Shown here: positions 46,056 to 54,847 of the stretch, in pieces | Layout: each line of letters starts with the position of its first letter | Position numbering within the stretch: the stretch's first letter is position 1 | Assembly: GCA_037447655.1 (NCBI GenBank) | Contig: JBBHKE010000121.1 | Coordinates: forward strand, 181,664-245,663 | Reading direction: 5' to 3' | Source: Zygnema cylindricum | Lineage: Eukaryota; Streptophyta; Zygnematophyceae; Zygnematales; Zygnemataceae | DNA: 64,000 bases | Program-made: the position numbers and the translations under genes | Notes under the pieces: model-generated | Databases searched by the model: none | What the model was told of the DNA's origin: nothing | Seen by the model: only the letters and a program-made list of their open reading frames with translations

Positions 46056-46672
46056 CGACCAGATTTGGCAGCAACTGTAGGAGTGCTAAGTAGGAGTCTG
46101 AATGCTCCTACCAAAAAGGATTGGGAAGCAACTAAGAGGGTCCTCAGATATCTCATGGGAACTAGGGATCTATGGCTGCAATTGGGTGGGGAAAATACTG
46201 ACATCACCACATGGAGTGATGCAAGTTATAGGGATGCTCCGATGGAAAGATGTACATCTGGATATGTGTTGTATGTGGGGAATGGTGCTTATTGTTGGAG
46301 CAGTAAATAGCAAAAGGTCATTGCTCAGTCCACCATGGAGGCAGAGTATATGGCATCTTGCTCCACTGTGAAGGAATTGATGTGGGTCAAATCCTTGCTT
46401 GGTGAATTGAGCATCTTAAGAGTGGAATTCAAAAAATATTCTGTGATAATCAAGCAGGTATTGCAATTGCTGCTAATCCTAAAAATCACTTTAAAGCAAA
46501 ACACATGGATATCAGACTTAGCTTTGTCAGGGAAAAGGTGGAGAACAAAATAATAAGTCTAAAGTATAGACCAAACGGTGAGATGGTGGCGGATATGATG
46601 ACAAAGCGAGTGCCATCTCCTAAATTAACTTTCTGCAGAGAGAAGTGTGGACTTAAATTTAAAAGTGAATAG
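46056..46672 (+). pseudogene. Element H: copia (family 1) RNase H fragment
   Basis: It begins within RNase H at RPDLAATVGVLSRSLN and reads ITTWSDASYRDAPMERCTSG and STMEAEYMASC. It breaks frame near 46430 and ends at TAG 46670-46672. There is also a stop at 46308-46310. Everything upstream of it is lost at the joint with the G LTR. The polypurine tract AAAATAAGGGGAG lies at 46673-46685. Confidence 0.9.
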
Positions 46673-46685
46673 AAAATAAGGGGAG

Positions 46686-47687
46686 TGTTTATATTAAAGG
46701 TTTACTTACGTATTTTCTACGTAAGTTAATTGTTTTAAATAGGAGCAGGAAAAAGCAGAGGCAGCTTGCTTCTAACTTCTCTCTCTAGCCCCCATACTTG
46801 TCGAAGTCATTGAAGGTTGGAGAGGAAGATAGAGCCATAGCTGCCTATGCTTCCCCAAGAGTCAGAAGGCAACCCTTTGGTAAACTTACCAAAAGGTTGA
46901 AATAACTAAGATTTGATCCTGGTACCTACCGTCCGTCCAACTAGCCTAGCGTCTTTACCATTTAGCGTAGCACCTGTGTCGAAGTATATAGGGTACGATA
47001 GCTACTTAAAGACGTGGAAATAGAAAAGTTCATTTAACTGACGAACGGACCATAATCACATACACATAGTTAGATACAATTACATCAAAAAGTACTGTTT
47101 GTATTTTTAACGGCTATAAATTAAGACCGAAATCAATCGGACGGCGGAGGAAGAAGCCGGGATCACGGAATGGACGATTTGGCGATTTGCGGTCATAACC
47201 ACACCGGGTGATACATGGCAACATGACATTGGATAGCGGCATCTCCGGGATATACCATGGCGAACCCGGATATAGCAGGCGTCGTTTTCTTCGCCATGTC
47301 GTAGAATGGTCGTACAGAACGGACTTCGGGCCAAGTACCTTTCTATATTGTATTGTGAATTGATTGGCTCCGTACTTCAGTTGTAGAGGGATTAGAGAGG
47401 GGTTTAGGACTTAGGAAAATTAGAGGTAGTCGCCTCTCTCTCTCAAAAAGCACCTGTATAAAAGGTCATCTTTGACCATTGATAATTAACTGCTCAAGGG
47501 AGCAAATTCAAGGATTCTTTTTGTAACAGAGAAAGGGGAGTTTGTTCTTCCAAGGGGTGAACTGTGATCATTCTGTATTTTGTCAGGGTGTTAGTAATAC
47601 TCATACAAAGAATAAGGGATTGAGGTTATCCTATGGCCTTCTTGTAAGCTGCCTACTCTGAATACCAATGGAGGTCTCAGAGTTGCA
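46686..47687 (+). repeat. 3' LTR of element H
   Basis: The 1002-bp LTR starts TGTTTATATTAAAGG and ends CTCAGAGTTGCA. It carries the antisense tRNA-like block (about 46904-46973), GTAC words near 47310-47375 and TATAAAAG at 47457. Directly after it, on the minus strand, lies the RNase H of F at its WSDA motif, so H is inserted in F. Confidence 0.85.
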
Positions 47688-48632
47688 GGCATCACTCCAA
47701 GTGGTGATGTCAGTTTTGTTTCCACCCTAATGCAACCATAGATCCCTAGTCCCTATGAGATATCTAAGGACTCTCTTAGGTGCCTCCCAATCTTTCTTAG
47801 TGGGAGCATTTTGACTCCTACTTAGTACTCCTACAGCTGCGCTATGTCCGGACGGGTACAATTCATGAAATATATTATGCTGCCCACTACTTGTCTATAA
47901 GGGATGGTCTGCATAAATCTTTTATCTTCCAGGCCTACCTCATCATCTAAGATTATAACTCCCTCTTCCACACTCCCCTCACTTCCCTTCTTTAATTCCA
48001 TAGGAGTGGTACAACTATTAGCCTTGTCCATTTGGAATTTTTCTAACATGTTTCCAATGGCCTCTTTTTGAGTTAATTTTATTATTTTTCTATCTCTGTC
48101 TCTCTCTACCGGAATTCCCAAAATATACCTTTCTTCTCCCATATCTTTCATCTCAAATCTTCCTTTTAGATCATTTTTCAACTTATTTATTTTATCTATA
48201 GATTTACTTAAAACAAGCAAATCATCAAGATAAATTGAAATAAAAATAAATTCTTCATAATCTTGAAACAAATAAATTGAGTGATCTGAGCTGATCCGAA
48301 TTTATCCCAAACCTGTGATAAACTCATCGAGCTTCTTGTTCCATTGCCAGGGCGCCTGTTTCAGCCCATACAAAGATTTGATCAATCGGCATACCTTGCT
48401 TTCCTCCCCTTGCTCCACAAATCCTTCGGGCTGTCGCATAAAAATTTCCTTTTCCAACTCTTCATATAGAAAGGTTGTGTTCATGTCCATCTGATGCACT
48501 TCCATGTCTTCTGCTGTCGCCATACTGAGATGTATCCGAACCGAAGGAAACCTGATAACCGGAGCTAAAGTCTCCTAGTAGTCAATTCCCTCATTCTGGG
48601 TAAATCCCTTCGCCACTAGCCAAGCCTTGTAG
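47688..48632 (-). pseudogene. Element F, 3' part: reverse transcriptase and RNase H (minus strand)
   Basis: Continues the F reverse transcriptase on the far side of J. On the minus strand it reads ERYKAWLVAKGFTQ, MEVHQMDMNTTFLYEELE, SLYGLKQAPWQWN, then YLDD in place of YVDD near 48225, and NCTRPDIAQL. It ends at DITTWSDA at 47688, where the H LTR starts. In-frame stops occur near 48578 and 48305, with a frameshift near 47835. Confidence 0.9.
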
Positions 48633-48637
48633 CGCTC
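48633..48637. repeat. Target-site duplication of J (left copy)
   Basis: CGCTC immediately precedes the LTR start and is repeated exactly at 54843-54847. Five bp is the usual copia duplication length. Removing J and one copy joins the F reverse transcriptase across an NTIERYKA motif. Confidence 0.95.
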
Positions 48638-48786
48638 TGTTGAAAAGAGGTAATTAATAGTTCACTTCCCTATTTTAGTTTTGCTTTAAAGAAAGAGAGT
48701 GAGGATCAGAGGCGCGCCATGGCTGCCGCTATGTTTAGAAAGTGGTAGTTTTTGAAGTAAAGGGTAATATACTAAAATGATGCCTA

Positions 48787-48857
48787 CGTCTAGATTTTGA
48801 ACCTGCAACCTCTAGGCTCTCTATAGCCTGACGCCTTAACCATTAAGGCGTTACGAA
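48787..48857 (-). other. tRNA-like block in the J 5' LTR, antisense
   Basis: The minus strand shows a perfect D-arm-like hairpin (CGCCTT-AATGGTT-AAGGCG, 48832-48850) with GG in the loop. A 5-bp anticodon-arm-like stem (AGGCT/AGCCT) follows, then GGTTCAAAATC, close to a B box. Its 3' LTR partner (54101-54170) keeps the D-arm but differs strongly in the rest. Confidence 0.65.
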
Positions 48858-49050
48858 ACGATACACACGGGTTTCATAAATATATAAACATTAACGCTAC
48901 AGCTAATTAACAGCAGACTAACCTAAAGGAGCAATTTCTCCATGTACGCGAATTTGAACCGTGTAAAATATGTTTTGATCGGACGGCCGGCATTATAGCC
49001 GCCACGTGAAGTGAGCTTTTGGCGGCATACGGAGATAGCGTCACGCGGTG

Positions 49051-49300
49051 CCACGTGGCGCCACATTATTTGATACCGGAGAAGATGGGAGGAGGAACCA
49101 TGGCTTCCGATTTGACAGGTGTCACCTTGTAGACCTTGTCGTACAATGGTCGTACAATAAGTACATCGCCCATTGTACCTTCTTCTACTATATAGTGTTC
49201 CTATTGGTCTGGGGTTTAGTAGTAGGTAGTCGTGAGTAGGCAGACCGAGACTTAGTAGTATTTAGGTACCTCTCTCTCTAAGAGAGCTTGTAACTATAAA
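49051..49300 (+). promoter_or_regulatory. LTR promoter of J: ACGTGG box, GTAC cluster, TATA box
   Basis: CCACGTGG at 49051-49058 is a G-box/ABRE-type core. Several GTAC words follow at 49140-49185, and TATAAA at 49295-49300 sets the likely start about 30 bp downstream. The same order occurs in the G, S4, LTR1/2 and S1 LTRs. GTAC is the core bound by plant SBP-domain factors; that link is inferred only. Confidence 0.55.
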
Positions 49301-49524
49301 GGTCATCTTTGACCAGCCATAACTTACTGCTCAGGTGAGCAAATTCAGTGATTGTTTTTGCGTTTGACTCAGGGGAGTCTTGTCCTCACAGGGGTGAGAG
49401 TGGTCAGAATATTTGTGTGCCTGGGCGGCGCTTATTCAGCGGGAAAGTAGAAGGGGCAAATATTATCCTACAGGCTTTACATAGGCTGCTCATTCTGTGA
49501 GTCAATAGAGACCACAAAATTTCA

Positions 49525-49539
49525 GGTTATGGGCCCACC
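49525..49539 (+). promoter_or_regulatory. Primer binding site of J overlapping the Gag start codon
   Basis: GGTTATGGGCCCACC follows the LTR with no gap. It is complementary to the anticodon stem-loop of initiator tRNA-Met, as I recall the plant sequence. The Gag ATG (49529-49531) would pair with the CAU anticodon itself. Drosophila copia is known to use a fragment of the same tRNA in the same way. Confidence 0.85.
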
Positions 49540-52500
49540 CTCTAAGGTGCCCATATTTGATGGATCAGACTTTTTATATTTGGAAATGATGATGGAGGGA
49601 GAATTATTTGAGAAACATCTATGGGGCATAGTGTCTGGACAAATTCGATGCCCACCTCCACCTGGGTTTGGAGGGACACGGTTTTCTAGCACCTCTGCCT
49701 CTACAGTTGGTAGAACAACTGCCACCATCACCGAGGATGAAGATGAGGAAGGAGAGGAGATTGTCATGGAAGGAGAAAAGGGAGGAGTTGCAACTCAAGT
49801 AACACCATTGCCGAAGGCAATACCGGCAGCAGCACCACCAGCAACAACGACAAGGGTTCAGACCGAAAGATCAGAGTATGAAAAGTGGAACTACAAAGAC
49901 AAGGTTGCTAAGCTCTTAATTCTTAAAAGTGTAGCAAATGGCATTGCCATTCCCCTTATGCATGTCAAATCTTCATCTCAGATTTGGATATCACTAGTTA
50001 ACAAATATAAGAGTGGATCATTGCAGCAGCAACAGTTGGCAGAAAATAAGATTGCGGCTTATAGTTATAAGGGAGGAAGAATGGATAATTATTGCAATGA
50101 TTTAGGAGCATTATTTGGAGAGTTAGAGAGTGCAGGTAACTCATGGTCTGAGAGACAAAGAGTGAACACATTAATGATGAAACTACCTGAAGAGTATGAG
50201 AATATCATTAACCGATTGCAGGACATAGGAGATAGCAATTGGAATTGGGATGACACTGTGGGAATGATTTTAGTGAAAGAAAGCACCATAGAGCTTAGGA
50301 GATGGAGTCCAAGTGTTCAAGCATTGTCTGCAGGAGCTGATTGGCGGAAGCGTGATGAGGAGAGAGGGAAAGATCCCTATCGAAACTTTGGTGGAAGAGG
50401 ACAAGGAGGTGGCAGATTTGATAGACAGGGGAGAGGAACTTCTCCAGGAGGATTATGTCACTTCTGCAAGAAACCGAGACACTATATGGCAGATTGTGTC
50501 AGACTTGCAGATCTTCGACTGAAAGATGGTCAAGGAACCTCAAAGGACGGAAGAAAGAAAAAGGCTTTCCTGACTCAAGTTCTTGATGAGGAAGTGGAAG
50601 AAAAAACTGAACCTGAAGAGGAGCTTGAGGAGCTTCTCCTTAATCCGAAAAAGACTGAAAAGCATGTCGACATTCCACGGAGACAAAAATGTGCTTTCGG
50701 AGGTAAGAGGGATCCACCCGAGGATGGGTGGATCATAGAATCAGGGGCTTCAATGCATATGTGCAAAGATAAGCGGTGGTTCACTAAACTGAGAAAGATC
50801 CCAACAGTTGAGATAGAGTACGGAGATGGTAGAGTAGAAACCACAAGTCTTGTTGGAACTGTTGACTTGAAGGTTAAAGTTGATGGAAAGGCCTCAATTG
50901 TAACACTCTCAGACGTTCTTTACATTCCACAACTTAGCAAGAACCTAGTCTCAACAGCTGTCCTAGATGAAAAGGAGTTTGAAACAGGAACTAGGAAAGG
51001 AATCTTCACAGCAAGCTTTGATAATGAGGTTTATTTCATAGCTGAGAAGGGCAGTCAAGGAATGTTCAGAATTGTACTTTGCAATGAAAAGAGTGTTCTC
51101 TACTCGTGTGCAAGTGAGATGATGCTTTGGCATAAAAGGTTGGGACATGTGCATCTAGATAGATTACAAAAATTGAAGAAAAATGGAATAGTGGAGGGTA
51201 TTACTTTTGAGGATGATGAGACCTTTGATGATTGTAGTGGATGTACCCAAGGGAAGATTCATAGACTTCCATTTCCAAAGGCAACCACATTTAGGAGAGA
51301 GAAAGTGTTAGATCTAGTTCACACTGATGTTTGGGGACCTGCTAGGTATGCTTCACATGGGGGGAAGAGATGGATGTTAACCATCATAGATGATTGGTCT
51401 AGATACACGAAGGTATACTTTCTCAGACATAAGTCAGAGGTATTAAGATGTTTCGAAGAGTATAAAGTATGGAGTGAAAAGCTACATGAAACCTCAATAA
51501 AAGAGATAAGATGTGATAATGGGAAATAATACACCTCAAGGGATTTTGAAGAATATCTTAAAGAAGAAGGAATTCATCATGAGAAAACTGTTCTCTATAA
51601 TCCGGAACAAAATGGAGTAGCAGAAAGAGTGAATAGAACTTTAGGAGATATGTCCAGAAGTATGTTAAGTGACAAGAGGATAGGGCTGGAGTTTTGGGTT
51701 GAGTCTATGAACTATGCTAATTTCATCAAAAATAGAGTCCTAACTTCAGCAAATAAGGAGGAAACTCCGTATGAGAGGTGGACAGGAAGAAAGCCTGATT
51801 TGTCTAGTTTGAGAGTGTTCGGAAGTCAAGTCTACATTTTGGATTCGGATAAGACTAAATGGAAGTTAGAGGGAAGAGGGAAACTAGGATATCTTGTAGG
51901 ATATGATGAGAGCACAAAAGGATACCGAGTGTATGACTTGAAAAATAGAGATATAATTCTGGTAAAACACATAGTGGTGATGAATGAAGAGAAGTCCATT
52001 GATCCATTCAAATATAATAAGGAAGTCAAAATCAGATTTGAAACGGATCAGTTTTTTGACTTTGACTTTGAAAATGAAGAGAAGGAAGAGGGAGAAAAAG
52101 AAAAATCTGCAGATCTACCAAAGGAGAAGGAGGAAAGGACAACATCCGAGGCAACGCCACAATACGAAGTGGAAACCGATGAGGAACTTGATGAGACACC
52201 GGAATTGGAAGATAGGGGAGCTGAAAATCTCCCAAAACGAAACCCAAGGATGCCTTCCATACCAGCGTCCGATTTTGAAGGGGGAAGAAGAAGTAGTAAA
52301 CGACTTCAAGAAAGACAAGTTAATAACCAACTCACAAAGATGTCTCACCCAGATGAACCTCAAACATACTTAGAGGCCATAAACACTCCAGAAAGTAGCC
52401 AGTGGATCACAGCTATAAATGAAGAAATGGCCTCTATCATGGAAGCCAATACATGGGAGTTGGTAGATTGTCCACCGGACCGAAAACCGATCGGATGTAA

Positions 52501-53940
52501 GTGGGTGTTTAAACTTAAATTAAACCCGGATAATACCATTGAGAGGTACAAAGCTAGGTTAGTTGCAAAAGGTTATACTCAGAAAGAGGGGATAGACTAC
52601 GAAGAAACCTTTGCACCTGTAGTCAGATTTCCTTTTGTTAGAATCCTTTTAAGTATAGCCTCAACGCAGGATATGGAAATCCACCAGATGGATATTAAAA
52701 CGGCCTTTTTGCACGGAGAGTCGGAAGAAGAAATTTACATGAGGCAACCGGAAGGATTCGTGGAAAGTGGGGAAGAAAATAAAGTTTACAAACTGATAAA
52801 ATCACTCTATGGGCTTAAGCAAGCCCCGCGACAGTGGAATATAAAGCTCGACAAATTTCTGACCGGTTTGGGGTATATTAGAATTAGTTCAGATCACTCT
52901 ATATATTTATTTGAGGATGAGAATGGAGTGATATTTATTGCTATTTATGTGGATGATTTGTTGGTCTTAAGCAAGTCCTTAGATAAAATTAACAAACTAA
53001 AACGGGATCTTAGAAGCAGTTTTGATATGAAAGATCTTGGCGAAGCAAAGTACATTTTGGGAATTCAGATGGAGAGAGATAGAGGGAATAAATTATAAGA
53101 CTCACTTAAAAAGAAGCAATCGGTAATATGCTAGAAAAAATTCAAATGGAGAAAGCAAACGGATGTACTACTCCTATGGATTTGAAGAAAGTGAGTGAGG
53201 GGAGTGAAGAGGGAGGAATATTGATCATTAATGATGAGATGGATGAGATAGAAAGACAATTTATGGAAAATATCCCTTATCGGCAGATTGTAGGCAGTTT
53301 AATTTATTTTATGAACTGTACCCGTCCGGATATAGCTGCAGCTTTAGGTGTCTTTAGTAGAAATCTAAATGAACCAAGAAAGAGAGATTGGGAGGCTGCA
53401 AAAAGGGTGATGAGGTATCTCGTGGGGACAAGGGAATTATGGTTGCATTTGGGAGGGGAGCACACTGACATCACCACTTGGAGTGATGCTAGTTATAGAG
53501 ATGTGCCTTTAAGGAGGTGTACAACTGGATATGTGTTGCAAAATGGATCCGGTGCATGTTGTTGGAATAGCAAGCAACAAAAAGTAGTTGCTCAGTCCAC
53601 TATGGAGGCTGAATACATGGCTTCCTGTGCTTCCACCAAAGAATTAATGTGGGTTAAATCTCTTCTTGAAGAACTTGGGTTCATGAAGTCTAGAACTCAA
53701 AATGTTTTTTGTGATAATCAAGCTGCTATCTCTATTGCAGCTAATCCGAAACATCACTTCAAAGCTAAGCATATGGATATTAGACTAAGCTTTGTCAGAG
53801 AGAAGGTTGAAAATAAAATCATTAAACTAGTTCATAAAACTGATAGAGAAATGATTGCAGACATGATGACAAAAGCAGTGCCTTCCCCTAAGTTGATTTA
53901 TTGCAGAGAAAAGTGTGGATTAAAATTGAAAAGTGACTAG
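49529..53940 (+). pseudogene. J gag-pol polyprotein, three disabling lesions
   Basis: Domains by residue: Gag from MGPPSKVPIFDG; zinc knuckle CHFCKKPRHYMADC at about 310-323; protease motif at 402-407, reading IESGAS with Glu404 where relatives have Asp; integrase zinc site (WHKRLGHVH...CSGC) from about 534 and catalytic Asp in HTDVWGP and CDNG; reverse transcriptase with YVDD at about 1140; RNase H with WSDAS, MEAEYMA and CDNQAA, ending at TAG 53938-53940. Lesions: stop TAA at 51527-51529 just after the second integrase Asp, a one-base loss near 53090, and TAA at 53107-53109. Gag and pol share one frame, as usual for copia elements. The protein would act in virus-like particles; no activity is expected here. 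Confidence 0.93.
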
Positions 53941-53941
53941 G

Positions 53942-53953
53942 AATTAAGGGGAG
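53942..53953 (+). promoter_or_regulatory. Polypurine tract of J
   Basis: AATTAAGGGGAG lies directly before the 3' LTR, only two bases after the stop codon. It is the plus-strand primer site. Confidence 0.85.
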
Positions 53954-54842
53954 TGTTGAAAAGAGGTAATTAATAGTTCACTTCCCTATTTTAGTTTTGC
54001 TTTAAAGAAAGAGAGTGAGGATCAGAGGAGCGCCATGGCTGTCGCCATATTTAGAAAGTGGCAGTTTTTGAAGTAAAGGGTAATTCACTAAAATGATGCC
54101 TAAGTCTAGATTTGTACTTGCGTCCACTAAGCTCTCAACAGCCTAACGCCTTAACCATTAAGGCGTTACGAAACGATACACGTGACGGGTTTCATAAATA
54201 TATAAACATTAACGCTACTGCTAATTAACAGCAAACTAACCTAAAGGAGCAATTTCTGCATGTACGCGAATCTGAACCGTGTAAAATATGTTTTGATCGG
54301 ACGGCCGGCATTATAGCCGCCACGCGAAGTGAGCTTTTGGCGGCATACGGAGATAGCATCACGCGGTGCCACGTGGCGCCACATTATTTGATACCGGAGA
54401 AGATGGGAGGAGGAACCATGGCTTCCGATTTGACAGGTGTCACCTTGTAGACCTTGTCGTACAATGGTCGTACAATAAGTACATCGCCCATTGTACCTTC
54501 TTCTACTATATAGTGTTCCTATTGGTCTAGGGTTTAGTAGTAGGTAGTCGTGAGTAGGCAGACCGAGACTTAGTAATATTTAGGTACCTCTCTCTCTAAG
54601 AGAGCTTGTAACTATAAAGGTCATCTTTGACCAGCCATAACTTATTGCTCAGGTGAGCAAATTCACTGATTCTTTTTGCGTTTGACTCAGGGGAGTCTTG
54701 TCCTCACAGGGGTGAGAGTGATTAGAAAATTTTTGTGCCTGGGCAGCGCTTATTCAGCGGGAAAGTAGAAGGGGCAAATATTATCCTAGAGGCTTTACAT
54801 AGGCTGCTCATTCTGTGGGTCAATGGAGACCACAGAATTTCA
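53954..54842 (+). repeat. 3' LTR of J
   Basis: 889 bp, TGTTGAAAAGAGG to CAGAATTTCA. It is collinear with the 5' LTR. Differences are sparse except in the antisense tRNA-like block (54101-54170). TATAAA is at 54613-54618. Confidence 0.95.
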
Positions 54843-54847
54843 CGCTC
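54843..54847. repeat. Target-site duplication of J (right copy)
   Basis: CGCTC, identical to 48633-48637. Confidence 0.95.

Larger units (their letters stand above)
48638..49524 (+). repeat. 5' LTR of J
   Basis: It begins TGTTGAAAAGAGG and ends AAAATTTCA. It contains the antisense tRNA-like block (48787-48857), CCACGTGG (49051-49058), GTAC words at 49140-49185, TATAAA (49295-49300) and a GACTCAGGGGAGTC hairpin near 49374. Confidence 0.95.
48638..54842 (+). mobile_element. Element J: complete copia (family 1) retrotransposon, 6205 bp
   Basis: J has two LTRs of 887 and 889 bp, a primer binding site, one gag-pol region in a single frame apart from three lesions, a polypurine tract and a perfect 5-bp target duplication. 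By eye the LTRs differ at roughly 30 positions outside one hypervariable block, so the insertion is fairly young compared with the other elements here. It lies in plus orientation inside minus-strand element F, splitting the F reverse transcriptase. It cannot be autonomous as it stands, because of lesions in protease, integrase and the region before RNase H. Confidence 0.95.

Noticed and set aside
52032-52363. Several minus-strand frames of 70-82 residues opposite the J linker
   Set aside because: They are antisense shadows of the acidic linker in gag-pol.
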